A stretch of 64,000 nt of DNA. Origin: CAXSEF01 sp964236695 (lineage in GTDB: Bacteria; Pseudomonadota; Alphaproteobacteria; Acetobacterales; Acetobacteraceae). Numbering within the stretch: position 1 is the stretch's first letter; every line of letters begins with the position of its first letter. Below the pieces are notes generated by a model that did not search any database, was not told the DNA's origin, and saw only the letters and a program-made list of their open reading frames with translations. The stretch is taken from positions 23,696 to 87,695 of the forward strand of contig CAXSFU010000005.1 of the NCBI GenBank assembly GCA_964236695.1. The letters are read 5' to 3'. Positions 7,076-16,408 of the stretch are shown in pieces. The position numbers and the translations under genes were made by a program.

Positions 7076-9058
7076 TCACGCCCGCACGTCGGCGCGCTCC
7101 ATCTCCCCCGCCGGCACGAACCCGAACACCTGCCCGTAGAAGTCCAGCTCCAGCTCCAGCACCCGCCGGATGGTGCCCGCCTGCCGGAACCCGTGCGCCT
7201 CGCCTTCGAACTCGTAGAGCGCCGCCGCCACTCCGCGCGCCCGCATCGCCGCCACCATCGCCCGCGCCTGGTTCGGCGGCACCACCTTGTCGTCGAGCCC
7301 CTGGAAGAAGATCACCGGGCACGACAGCCGCGCCACGTGGCTGATCGGCGAGCGCGCGTCGTACACCGCCCCGTCCTCCGGCAGCCGCCCGATCAGCCCG
7401 TCAAGGTAGCGCGACTCGAACTTGTGCGTGTCTCCCGCCAACAGACGCAGGTCCGCCACCCCGTAGTGGCTCGCCCCCGCCCGGAACACGTCCGACCCCA
7501 CCAGCGCCGCCAGAGTCGTGAACCCCCCGGCACTGCCGCCGCGGATCGCCATCCGCGCCCCGTCCACCCGCCCGCTCGCCGCCAGGTGACGCGACGCCGC
7601 GATGCAGTCCCCCACGTCGACCACGCCCCACTGCCCACAGAGACGCTGCCGATAGTCCCGCCCGAACCCCGTCGACCCGCCGTAGTTCACGTCCGCCACC
7701 GCGAAGCCGCGCGACGTCCACCACTGCACCCGGATCGAGAACGCGTCCGTGCTCATGCTGGTCGGCCCGCCATGGCTGACCACGATCAGCGGCGGCTTCT
7801 CCCCCTCCGGCCCCGCAAAGCGCGCGCTCGCCGGCGGATAGAACAGCGCGTGCGCCACCCCACCCGCCGCATCGATCGGGAACGTCACCGCCTCCGCCAG
7901 CGACACGTCGCCCGGCTCCAGCGCCGGCGCCCCCGACGCCCGCACCACCTCGGCCCCCAGCATCACCGCGCTCGGCCGGTCGCGCTCCGCCCGCAGCCAC
8001 GCCCAGCGCCCACCCGCCGGCCACGGGCATGCCTGCACCCTGGCCCCGCCATCCGCCGCCGCGTCCCCCAGCACGGCCAGCGGCTCCGCCCGCCCTGCCG
8101 CGAGGCGCACCGCACGCGCGCTGCCCTGCGAGATCACGCTCGCCACGATCCCCGCGCCGCCGGGCGCGTCCTCGCCCACGAAGCGATACGACGCCTGCCC
8201 GAACACCCAGTGCGGCGCCCCGATCTCCGCCGCCATCGGGCACACCGCCTCCACCACGCCCGCCGCCCCGACCCGCCACAGGTTCCACCACCCCGACCGG
8301 TCCGAGCACACGTGCAGCACGCCGCTCGGCGACCAGCCCGGCTGCACCGCCGCTTCCCGCCCGTCGCCCAGCGGCCGCTCCGCAGCGCCGACCCGCGGCA
8401 CGCCATCCGCCCCGAACCCCAGCGGCGCCACGCACAGCCGCGCCGCGTCCCACGGCATGTTCGGGTGGTCCCACTCGATCCACGCCAGCCGCGTCCCGTC
8501 CGGCGACGGCCGCGGGCTCGACAGGAAGTCCGCCCCGCGCACCAGCACCACCCCGTCCTGGACCGCTGCGTCCTCCCCGCCGCCGAGGTCCAGCGCCACC
8601 AGCGCCGCCTCCGCCTCCCCCGACCCGCGGTGGTCCTCGCGCGCGCACGCCACCCAGCGCCCGCCGCCGCCCGGCAGCACGGCGAAATCGGCGAACCGGC
8701 ACCCCGCCACCTGGCTCACCGCCCGCGGCGCGGCGCCCGGCTCGATCACCCAGACCGACCCGTCCGCCTTGTGGCTGAACACCACCCGCCCGCGCTGCGC
8801 CACGAACGCGCCCCCGCCGTACTCGTGCACCCGCGACGCCACGTCGAACGGCGGCGGCGTCAGGTCCTCGACCACATTGTCCGCCCCGCGCCGCACCAGC
8901 ACGGTGCGCCCCCTCTCCGTGGGCCGCAGCTCCAGCCAGAGCAGCGCGCCCCCGTCCACCGCCAGCGAGCCCAGCCCGACCGTCTGCCCCGCCACCTGCT
9001 CCACGCTGACCGGCGACTCCCAGGTCCCGAACGGAGCGATCGTCTTTGACTGTGTCAT
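7076..9058 (-). CDS. S9 family prolyl oligopeptidase-like serine peptidase
   Basis: A 660-residue two-domain peptidase: an N-terminal beta-propeller-like half rich in WSPDGT-type repeats (for example PSPDGTRLAWIEW) and a C-terminal alpha/beta hydrolase. The nucleophile is in RGGSAGGF (S509), the acid is in GLDDKVVPP (D590) and the histidine is in EAHGF (H622), so the triad is complete. It belongs with dipeptidyl-peptidase/acylaminoacyl-peptidase-type enzymes cutting short peptides. No signal peptide is visible, which suggests a cytoplasmic enzyme. Confidence 0.9.
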   Translation of the reverse strand: MTQSKTIAPFGTWESPVSVEQVAGQTVGLGSLAVDGGALLWLELRPTERGRTVLVRRGADNVVEDLTPPPFDVASRVHEYGGGAFVAQRGRVVFSHKADGSVWVIEPGAAPRAVSQVAGCRFADFAVLPGGGGRWVACAREDHRGSGEAEAALVALDLGGGEDAAVQDGVVLVRGADFLSSPRPSPDGTRLAWIEWDHPNMPWDAARLCVAPLGFGADGVPRVGAAERPLGDGREAAVQPGWSPSGVLHVCSDRSGWWNLWRVGAAGVVEAVCPMAAEIGAPHWVFGQASYRFVGEDAPGGAGIVASVISQGSARAVRLAAGRAEPLAVLGDAAADGGARVQACPWPAGGRWAWLRAERDRPSAVMLGAEVVRASGAPALEPGDVSLAEAVTFPIDAAGGVAHALFYPPASARFAGPEGEKPPLIVVSHGGPTSMSTDAFSIRVQWWTSRGFAVADVNYGGSTGFGRDYRQRLCGQWGVVDVGDCIAASRHLAASGRVDGARMAIRGGSAGGFTTLAALVGSDVFRAGASHYGVADLRLLAGDTHKFESRYLDGLIGRLPEDGAVYDARSPISHVARLSCPVIFFQGLDDKVVPPNQARAMVAAMRARGVAAALYEFEGEAHGFRQAGTIRRVLELELDFYGQVFGFVPAGEMERADVRA

Positions 9059-9159
9059 TCGCGCAGCCTAGGCCCGTCCTGCCGCGCGGGACATCGCCAC
9101 AAGAAAGCCACCGGAAATCCCGCACGGCAGGACAGGCCGCACCGCAAGCAAACAGGTCA

Positions 9160-9279
9160 GCAGGGTGGGCTCTGCCCAGAGCCGCAAAGGGCCGTGAGGC
9201 CCTTTGATTCCTTGACTTAAGTAACGGATTCCAAAGGCTTGCCTTTGGCGGGGTCCAGGGGCAGAGCCCCTGGCCTTGC
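9160..9279. repeat. Intergenic palindromic repeat, family A, copy 4
   Basis: Contains GGGTGGGCTCTGCCCAGAG, a central AAAGGGCCGTGAGGCCCTTT hairpin and the closing GGGGCAGAGCCCCTGGCCTT. The central CTTTGATTCCTTGACTTA is also found in the copies at 39.2 and 60.4 kb, so these three form a subgroup. It lies between the 5' end of the peptidase gene and the 3' end of the ene-reductase gene. Confidence 0.8.
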
Positions 9280-9294
9280 TTCTTGCCGCTGCCC

Positions 9295-10395
9295 CTATGC
9301 CGCCAGCGCCGGATAGTCCGTGTAGCCGTGCGCGTCCCCGCCGTACCACGTGGCCTTGTCCGACTCCGCGATCGCCGCCCCGGTCCGCAGCCGCTCCACC
9401 AGGTCCGGGTTGGAGATGAACGGCCGCCCGAAGCACACCAGGTCCGCCTCGTCGTCGCGCCGCATCCGCAGCGCCATGTCCCGGTCGATGCCGTTGTTGG
9501 CCATGTACAGCCCCCGGAACAGCCGGCGCAGCGCCTGGCTGCTGTAGCCGCCCGGCTCGGTGCGGTCGCCCTGGGTCACGCCCTCGATGACGTGCATGTA
9601 GACGAGCCCGAAGCGGTTCAGCTGCTCGACGAGGTGCGAGTAGGTGGCCATGACCGTGCTGTCGATGCCGATGTCGCCGACCTGCGGCGTGATCGGCGAC
9701 AGCCGGATGCCCACGCTCTGCCCGCCGCCCCACACGCCCGTGACCGCCTCGGCCACCTCCGAGACGATGCGCGTGCGGTTCTCGATGCTGCCGCCGTAGC
9801 GGTCGGCGCGCTTGTTGGTGCTGTCGCGGATGAACTGGTCGAGCAGGTAGCCGTTCGCCGCGTGGATCTCGACCCCGTCGAACCCCGCCCGCTTCGCGCA
9901 GCCCGCCGCATGGGCGTAGTCCGCGACGATGCCCGCGATCTCGTCCGTCTCCAGCGCGCGCGGGGTCACGAAATCCTTGAACCCTTCGGGCGTGAACGCC
10001 TTGCCGACCGGCGCGATCGCCGAGGGCGCCACCGGCAGCCCGTGCCCCGGCTGCAGGTCCGGGTGGCTGACGCGGCCGACATGCCAGAGCTGTGCGAAGA
10101 TGCGCCCGCCCTGGCCGTGCACCGCCTCCGTGACGCCACGCCAGCCCTCGACCTGGGCGTCGGTGAAGATCCCCGGCGTGAAGGCGTAGCCCTGGCCCTG
10201 CTGGCTGATCTGCGTCGCCTCGGACACGATCAGGCCCGCGGTGGCGCGCTGGGCATAGTACTCTGCGTTCAGCGGCCCCTGCACCTCGCCCGTGCCGGCG
10301 CGCGAGCGGGTCAGCGGCGCCATCACCACGCGGTTGCGCAGCTCGATCGGGCCGAGCCGCACCGGCTGAAACAGGTCGTTCTGGGTGTCACTCAT
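9295..10395 (-). CDS. Old Yellow Enzyme family alkene reductase (NemA-like)
   Basis: The 366-residue product is an FMN-dependent ene-reductase of the NemA/XenB branch. Visible marks are LRNRVVMAPLTRSRA, QLWHVGR, FDGVEIHAANGYLLDQF and the NRTR/GGSIENR phosphate-binding stretch; the C-terminal FGRPFISNPDL is also family-typical. These enzymes reduce activated C=C bonds and some nitro esters using NAD(P)H in the cytoplasm. TGGAGGACCGAC before the ATG at 10395 fixes the start. No regulator lies beside it. Confidence 0.9.
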   Translation of the reverse strand: MSDTQNDLFQPVRLGPIELRNRVVMAPLTRSRAGTGEVQGPLNAEYYAQRATAGLIVSEATQISQQGQGYAFTPGIFTDAQVEGWRGVTEAVHGQGGRIFAQLWHVGRVSHPDLQPGHGLPVAPSAIAPVGKAFTPEGFKDFVTPRALETDEIAGIVADYAHAAGCAKRAGFDGVEIHAANGYLLDQFIRDSTNKRADRYGGSIENRTRIVSEVAEAVTGVWGGGQSVGIRLSPITPQVGDIGIDSTVMATYSHLVEQLNRFGLVYMHVIEGVTQGDRTEPGGYSSQALRRLFRGLYMANNGIDRDMALRMRRDDEADLVCFGRPFISNPDLVERLRTGAAIAESDKATWYGGDAHGYTDYPALAA

Positions 10396-10655
10396 GTCGG
10401 TCCTCCAGGAGTCACGAGGCGCCCGAAGGCACCGGAACGTGCGGGCCGCCGCTCGCGGCAGCCACGGGCCCATAGGTCGCGCCTGCAGCATGGCACCGCA
10501 ACCGGCACGCGTTCAGTTTGCCGGGAGGCAACGCAAAGTCTGCCGCCCGGACTCGCCAGGGAGCCGGAGACCGCCGGGCACCCCGTGCGGGGAAGGTGGA
10601 TGCCGGAGCCTTCGGCGCAGCGCGACGCGCAGCCCCGACCTCGCATTGCCCGCCG

Positions 10656-11936
10656 TCAGTCGTTCATCGGATACGACCCCATCAGCCGCCGCTGCAGGAA
10701 CCACAGCCGCCCCATCTCCCGCAGCCCGCTGGGCCTGGCACCGCGCCTGCGCATCTCTCGCCCGATCTCGAATGCGGCGCGGTAATGGGCGAACTGCGTG
10801 GCATAGGCCTCGCGCAGGCTGGTCTCGGGGTCCCAGATATGGGTGGCCTCGGAGCCGACGCCGTTGATCTCGATCACCCGGACCTCGCCGCGGCGCAGCG
10901 CGTCCAGGTCGCGGAACCGCAGGTCCACCCGCCCGAAGTGGAAGTCCGGCAGCGAGCGCATCAGCGCCTCGATCCGCTCTGCCAGCGCAGGCGTGGCCAG
11001 CGCGGTGCCGTTGCGGAACTCGGAGCCCTTGCAGTGGTTGCCGGCGAACACCAGCCGCACTGTCTCGCCGGCCGCCGGCACGGTGTCGAGCCGGTCGCGC
11101 AGCCGCGGCAGGTAGATGCCGGGCACCTGGCCGTGGCGCGGATGGGCGAGGATCAGCGCGCGCAGGGTGGAGATGCCGTCCCCCATGACCGAGGGCGCAT
11201 GCTTGAGCGTGATCGAGGTCACCCGCCCGTGCGCCTCGTTCGGGCGGCGCAGGTAGAACACCCCGGCCTCGCCCTCCCACGGCACCAGCGCCTGCAGCAC
11301 CAGCGCCACGCCGCGCGGGAATGCCGCCAGCGCCGCGGCCAGCGCCGCCTCGTCCTCGACCAGACGAACGCCGGTGCCGTTGCAGCCGATGTCGGGCTTG
11401 ACCACGACCGGCAAAGCAAGCGCGCCGGCGCGCATCGCGGCGCGCGCCCGGGTGGCGTCGGCCTCGCCGGTGACCAGGGTGACGTAGGGCGCGATCAGCG
11501 CGCGCGCCTCGCCCCTCGACTGGTCGAGGATGGAGGTCTTGCTTTCACCGCACAGCCCTCCGGTGGCGACGTGCGGGTTGGCCGCGGTGGGCAGGCTGAA
11601 GCCCCCGTGGCGGATGCCCAGGGCGATCCAGTGCGCCACCACCGGGATGTAGAACAGCCAGCCCGGCCAGAACTCGAACGGGGACACCACGCGCGGGCCG
11701 CGCCGCGCCGCATCGCGCGGCCGGAACGGCGCCGCCAGCCGCTCCAGCCCCTCGGCGAACGCGTGCGGCAGCCGGCCGGCGCCCCGCCCCGCGATGGGCA
11801 GCCCAGAAGCGGGCAGCCCATGCGCGGGCACGACGGCGTCGGCCGCATCGCCGAGGCCGAGTTCCTGGGCGGTCCTGGCGAAGACGGTGCCGCCGGGCTG
11901 GTCGTCCGTGGGTCGCGTGTCGAGCGCCTCGCTCAT
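10656..11936 (-). CDS. ATP-grasp domain protein
   Basis: A 426-residue protein with an ATP-grasp fold like D-Ala-D-Ala ligase-type enzymes. It has VVKPDIGCNGTGVRLV (nucleotide-binding glycine-rich loop), LVLQALVP and, near the C-terminus, VRVIEINGVGSEATH, which supplies the metal-binding Glu and Asn. The pre-domain region SPFEFWPGWLFYIPVVAHWIALG is unlike housekeeping Ddl and is partly hydrophobic. The substrate is unknown. Its ATG overlaps the TGA of the DedA gene (ATGA), so the two are one translational unit. Confidence 0.75.
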   Translation of the reverse strand: MSEALDTRPTDDQPGGTVFARTAQELGLGDAADAVVPAHGLPASGLPIAGRGAGRLPHAFAEGLERLAAPFRPRDAARRGPRVVSPFEFWPGWLFYIPVVAHWIALGIRHGGFSLPTAANPHVATGGLCGESKTSILDQSRGEARALIAPYVTLVTGEADATRARAAMRAGALALPVVVKPDIGCNGTGVRLVEDEAALAAALAAFPRGVALVLQALVPWEGEAGVFYLRRPNEAHGRVTSITLKHAPSVMGDGISTLRALILAHPRHGQVPGIYLPRLRDRLDTVPAAGETVRLVFAGNHCKGSEFRNGTALATPALAERIEALMRSLPDFHFGRVDLRFRDLDALRRGEVRVIEINGVGSEATHIWDPETSLREAYATQFAHYRAAFEIGREMRRRGARPSGLREMGRLWFLQRRLMGSYPMND

Positions 11937-12511
11937 GGCGTGTCCCCCTGCATCCTGGCGACGATGCGCCCCATGGCCACGATCACCGCCGCAAAGCCGA
12001 TCGCCCCGATCCAGCGCCACGCGCCGAGATAGTCCACCAGCACCTGCCCGACGCGCAGCGAGATGCCGAACAGCAGCGACGTCCAGATCAGCGTCGCGAT
12101 CACCGCCGCCAGCGCGAAGCGGCGGAAGCTCGCCGACAGGAAGCCGCAGGCGGTGTAGGTCGGCAGTCGCGCGCCGGGGATGAAGCGGCTGATGAACACC
12201 ACCCGGAAGGTGTGCCGGTTGAGCCATTCCCGCCCGTGGGACTGGCGTCGCTCCGGCACCAGCCCGCGCAGCCGCGGGAAGCTCGCCGCCAGCTTCCCGA
12301 GCCCGTACAGGCCCATGTCGCCGACGATGATGCCGACGTAGAGCGACCCGAGCGCCACCATCCAGGACAGCGAGGAGTCCTGCACCCGCATGGCGGCAAG
12401 CACGGTCGCGGCGTCCTCCAGGATGAAGGTGCCGACGATGACCAGGCCCGCCTGCACGAAAGGCGAGCGCCCCGCCAGGTCGAGAAGGCCGGCGATGGAG
12501 CCGCCGAACAC
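11933..12511 (-). CDS. DedA family membrane protein
   Basis: This 192-residue integral membrane protein has the DedA/VTT features: an acidic TFILEDAATVLA segment in the first reentrant region and FISRFIPGARLPTY, the conserved Arg-Pro-Gly loop. DedA proteins act in membrane lipid and undecaprenyl phosphate flipping and in envelope homeostasis. The start is a GTG at 12511 without a clear ribosome site, so it may be off by several codons. The stop overlaps the following ATP-grasp gene by four bases. Confidence 0.8.
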   Translation of the reverse strand: MFGGSIAGLLDLAGRSPFVQAGLVIVGTFILEDAATVLAAMRVQDSSLSWMVALGSLYVGIIVGDMGLYGLGKLAASFPRLRGLVPERRQSHGREWLNRHTFRVVFISRFIPGARLPTYTACGFLSASFRRFALAAVIATLIWTSLLFGISLRVGQVLVDYLGAWRWIGAIGFAAVIVAMGRIVARMQGDTP

Positions 12512-12929
12512 GTGATCAGCCCGTCCGGCCCGGTTGGTTCAGCAAGGCGCGTCCCTTCGTTCCGGCCGGCAAGCCGGAGCCCGCGACGCGCCGCGACCTC
12601 GACGCGTACCGTCCATACCGGTCCGGCCGCATCGCGTCACCCCGGCTTCGCGCAACGTGACATCCCGCGCCGTGGGACACGGCACGCTCGTTCGCCCGCG
12701 CGAGGAAGTTCCGACACCGGGTAGGCCAGCCCGGGCTTTCCCTCCTCCGGACCGTCCAGCAGTCCCTGGCGCCCGCCAGGGCTTCCGGCCAGCCTCGCCC
12801 ACGACCGTCAAGGGCGGAGATCCCGGCAGCCCGTTTCTCAGAGCAGAAGTGCCAGAGGCGCGCTTTGGGCGGAGTTCGAGCCGGGGCCGCGATCTTGCCT
12901 CCGCCTGCCACGCACCTTCGCCGCAAGGG
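12512..12929. other. Intergenic region without a recognised feature
   Basis: These 418 bases lie upstream of dedA and downstream of the hydrolase-like gene. I see no convincing gene, repeat of either family or tRNA. Open frames crossing it are continuations of antisense frames. A promoter for dedA is expected here but I cannot identify one. Confidence 0.4.
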
Positions 12930-14153
12930 CTACGGGCCGGGCAGGGCGGAGTACACGGCCGCCTCGAACGCCCGGCTGGCGGCCAACGCTCCCGGGTCGG
13001 CGAACGGCAGCAGCGGCGCGAGCACCACGCCGCACACGCCCCGTGCCGCGTCGACCCAGAAGAAGGTGTTGGTGACGCCGCCCCAGGACAGGGTGCCGAC
13101 GCCGCGCCCGCCGCGGGTGGGCGCGGTGTCCACCAAGCCGCCGATGCCCCAGCCGGGCTCGCCGCACTGCAGTTCCACCGTGCACGACATCTCCGGCCGC
13201 GCGGCGGGCAGCCGGGTCGGGCGCAGGCCGCCGATCTGGTGCGTGGCCATCGCGGCGACGCTGTCCGGATGCAGCACCCTGACCCCGTCCAGCTCGCCTC
13301 GGCCAAGCAGCATCCGGGTGAGGCGCAGCATGTCGCCCACGGTGGAGAACAGCCCCGATCCGCCGCTCTGGTAGTCGCCGTCCTGTGCGCAAGGCAGGTC
13401 GGCGGCGTGCAGGCCGTCCCGGTCACGCTGCAGGGGAGCGACCAGGCGCGCCGCGCGCCCCGCATCCAGCCCGAAGCCGGTGTCCGCCATGCCGAGCGGC
13501 CGCAGCAGGCGCGTGGCCATCACATCCTGCAGCGTCTCGCCGGTCACCGCCTCGATCGCGCGTCCGACCCAGTCGCCGGCCATGCCGTACAGCCAGCGCT
13601 GGCCCGGGTCGAACATCAGCGGCAGCCGCAGGCCGGAGAGCCGTCGCGCAAGCGCCGGCGGCGCGCCGGTCGCCCGCCGGAACCGGAGCAGGGTGGCGTC
13701 CCAGAACTCGTAGCCCACGCCTGCGGTATGGGTCAGCAGATGGTGCAGCGTGACCGGCCGGGACGCGCGGCGCAGGATCGGCTCGCCGGCCTGCGAGAAG
13801 CCCTCCAGCACCTGCGGCGCCGCCATCTCCGGCAGCAGCCCGCCGAGCGGCTGGTGCAGCGACAGCAGCCCGTCCTCCACCAGGCCGAGCGCGAGCGCCG
13901 CGGTGGCCAGCTCGCTCAGCGCGGCAACCCAGAACACGCTGTCGCCGTCCACGCCGCCGCCGGCCACTCCCTCATACAGAACGCGGTTCCGCGTCGCCGC
14001 GGCGGCCGCCACCATCGGCACCAGTCCCTCGGCCACCGCTGCGGCCAGTGCCCGGCCCGGCGCCAGGGCCGCGACCGCAGCTCCCGGCGTCTCCGCGCAT
14101 CCGTTGCCACCAGGCTCGCGAGTTTCAGCTGTCCGGGTGTCATCGTCCTGCAT
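12930..14153 (-). CDS. Beta-lactamase/serine-hydrolase fold protein with lost catalytic SxxK
   Basis: The 407-residue product follows the class C beta-lactamase/family VIII esterase layout: LLTHTAG (about 136-142), FDPGQRWLYGMAGDWVGR with Y186, GGSGLFSTVGDM and a closing LSWGGVTNTFFWVD. Where the family has S-x-x-K, this protein reads FWVAALSEL (74-82), putting alanine at 78 and glutamate at 81 in place of the nucleophilic Ser and general-base Lys. It is therefore probably not a normal serine hydrolase. The ATG overlaps the TGA of the AsmA gene (TGATG), implying coupled expression. No signal peptide is evident. Confidence 0.8.
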   Translation of the reverse strand: MQDDDTRTAETREPGGNGCAETPGAAVAALAPGRALAAAVAEGLVPMVAAAAATRNRVLYEGVAGGGVDGDSVFWVAALSELATAALALGLVEDGLLSLHQPLGGLLPEMAAPQVLEGFSQAGEPILRRASRPVTLHHLLTHTAGVGYEFWDATLLRFRRATGAPPALARRLSGLRLPLMFDPGQRWLYGMAGDWVGRAIEAVTGETLQDVMATRLLRPLGMADTGFGLDAGRAARLVAPLQRDRDGLHAADLPCAQDGDYQSGGSGLFSTVGDMLRLTRMLLGRGELDGVRVLHPDSVAAMATHQIGGLRPTRLPAARPEMSCTVELQCGEPGWGIGGLVDTAPTRGGRGVGTLSWGGVTNTFFWVDAARGVCGVVLAPLLPFADPGALAASRAFEAAVYSALPGP

Positions 14154-16165
14154 CAGCGGTGCCTCGCGCCACGGACGGGCCCGATCGCACGGCGCGCGGA
14201 CACGGGATGGGCCACGATCGGCGCTGCCGACTCGGACGCGGCCTTGGCGCAGACGTCGCCCTCGCCGGTGCCGAACTGGATGGTCGGCAGCAGCGCCGCC
14301 GGCCCGGCCAGGATGCCGAGCCCGACCGCCGCCCCGGTGCGCGCCGCGACCTCCGCGCCAGGCAGCACGCTCGGCGAGGACAGGGTGCCGCCGATGTTGA
14401 TCGCCCCCGGCAGCGAGCCGATCGAGAAATGCGTCGAGCGCGTGGTCAGCGCGAGATCGAGCTTCTCGCCGTTGAAGTTGATGTCGCCGGTGGCCGTGGT
14501 GCGCTCCTCGGAGGTCTGCAGCAGGAACACCTTGGTCTGCAGCACCCCGTTGTTCAGCACGAAGTCCGACACGAAGCACTGCACCTTGGCCTTCTGCGGC
14601 AGGCCCATCGCGGACAGGATCGCCTTGCCGAACTCCAGCCCGGCGATGTTGAGCAGCAGCGCGCTGAGGTCGCCACCGCCGCTCATCGACAGCTTCAGCC
14701 CGCCGTTGCCGGTGCCCATCAGCTGCGCCACCGAGGTGCCGGCGCCATCGATCTTGGCTTCCCCGGTGATGGTGCCGTCGCCCGCGAAGCTGTGCGTCGA
14801 TGCCATGATCTTCGCCAGGCTCAGGTGGCGGAACGACACGTCGCTGCTGATCCGCTTGGCCGGCGCGTCGATCGCGATATCGGCCAGGATCTCGCCGTTG
14901 CCGAGACCGAACTTCAGCGGATGGACGTTGATCTTGCCGTCGACGACATCGATGCGGAACGAGATGTCGTCCATCGGCACATACTTGTTGATGATCTTCT
15001 CGCCGCGATACTGCACGTGCAGGTCAGCGGCCTTCACCACCGGCAGGTTGATCGGCTTGTCCGGCAGGAAATGGCCGCTGTGCTCGGCCTTGGCGACCCG
15101 TTCCTTGGTTTCCGGCGCCTCGTGCGCCGAGGCGGAGGCGCGGCCGGGTGCGGTGCCGATGAAGCCGCCGAGGTCGGCCAGGTCGACGCGCCTCGAGGTG
15201 AGGTTCATGTCCACGACCGGCTTCTCGCCGCCCATCGCCACGTCGATGTCGCCGCCCAGGTCGCTTTCGCCGACCTTGCCGGCGAACTGGTGGAACTCGA
15301 CCTTCCTGGTGCCCGCGTCGTAGGCGAGGTTGCCGGCGATGCTGTAGGCCGGCGTCTCCGGGATCGGGATGCCGGTCAGCGGGAACAGCAGCGACATGTC
15401 CGGCCCGCTCAGTCCGAGCTTGAGCTTCGCGCCCTCGAAGTGCAGCGGGTCGTTGACGGTGCCGACCAGCGTGACCTTTGTCGGCCCGTTCTCCAGATGC
15501 AGGTCGATCGGGTAGGGGTCCTTGCGGTCCTGCAGGCTGAGCAGCGCGCCCGCCACCAGCCCGCCGGTGATCGGCTGGTCGGAGTAACGGCCGCGCAGCT
15601 CGGCGACGATGCGCGGCCCGGTCTCCCCGCTGGCCTCGCGTGTGCTGACGTCCAGGCCGACCGCGGACTTCGCCTTGGCGTCGGTGAACTGCACGTGGGT
15701 GTCGGCGATGCGCAGGTCGCCGATCTGCGGCAGCGGGCTGCTCTTCGCAGGGGCGGACCCGGCCGGCTTCGCGCTGCCAAGGGTCCAGTTGTTGCGCCCG
15801 TCCGGCAGCGAGGTCGCCACGACCTGCCCGCCGTCGACCGCGATCACCGGCAGCACCAGGGTGCGGCTGCGGATGTAGGCCATCACGTCTGCGCTGATCG
15901 TCAGGGTGCGCGCGGTGGCGAACGGCTTGTCCTCGGGGAAGCCCGCAGGCTCGGCCACCACCGGGTCGTCCACGGTCACCGTCGTGATGCGGCCGAGATG
16001 GACGTGGAGATGGCTCACGGTGACCTTGCGGCCGAGGGCGGAGGACGCCTGCGCATCGACCAGGGGGATGAACCAGTCCCAGCGCCAGAACACCACCAGC
16101 AGCACGATCGCGACGATCGGGATTCCCAGGAAGAAGGGCCAGAGCCGTAAGCGAGACTGTGCCAT
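14153..16165 (-). CDS. AsmA family protein
   Basis: A 670-residue protein with an N-terminal membrane anchor (RLWPFFLGIPIVAIVLLVVFW) and a long periplasmic body of the AsmA type: HLHVHLGRITTVTVDDP near the start and DINFNGEKLDLALTT near the end. AsmA-like proteins are large periplasm-spanning proteins tied to phospholipid transport and outer-membrane assembly. It is the first gene of a two-gene unit with the degenerate hydrolase that follows. Confidence 0.85.
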   Translation of the reverse strand: MAQSRLRLWPFFLGIPIVAIVLLVVFWRWDWFIPLVDAQASSALGRKVTVSHLHVHLGRITTVTVDDPVVAEPAGFPEDKPFATARTLTISADVMAYIRSRTLVLPVIAVDGGQVVATSLPDGRNNWTLGSAKPAGSAPAKSSPLPQIGDLRIADTHVQFTDAKAKSAVGLDVSTREASGETGPRIVAELRGRYSDQPITGGLVAGALLSLQDRKDPYPIDLHLENGPTKVTLVGTVNDPLHFEGAKLKLGLSGPDMSLLFPLTGIPIPETPAYSIAGNLAYDAGTRKVEFHQFAGKVGESDLGGDIDVAMGGEKPVVDMNLTSRRVDLADLGGFIGTAPGRASASAHEAPETKERVAKAEHSGHFLPDKPINLPVVKAADLHVQYRGEKIINKYVPMDDISFRIDVVDGKINVHPLKFGLGNGEILADIAIDAPAKRISSDVSFRHLSLAKIMASTHSFAGDGTITGEAKIDGAGTSVAQLMGTGNGGLKLSMSGGGDLSALLLNIAGLEFGKAILSAMGLPQKAKVQCFVSDFVLNNGVLQTKVFLLQTSEERTTATGDINFNGEKLDLALTTRSTHFSIGSLPGAINIGGTLSSPSVLPGAEVAARTGAAVGLGILAGPAALLPTIQFGTGEGDVCAKAASESAAPIVAHPVSARRAIGPVRGARHR

Positions 16166-16408
16166 GAAGCGGCCGTTCCTCCGGATGTCGCCGCATCACG
16201 CAACGCCGGGCCGCGGCGGCGGGTTCCGGGGCGCGGCCACGGGAGACAAGCGCCGCATCGCGATCCGACGACCCGAACGGACCGCCGGATCGACCCGGCC
16301 ACCGCTCCGAAGCCGCGCCCAGGCCCGGGCACGAAGCCGCGAGCGAGGTGGTCCGGACCGAACGCGTGCTGCTATGACGCAGCCTCCGGGACCACACTCG
16401 GAGGACCC

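Noticed and set aside
12534..16150. Long plus-strand frames over the hydrolase-like and AsmA genes
   Set aside because: They are antisense to well-supported coupled minus-strand genes and are compositionally shadow-like.
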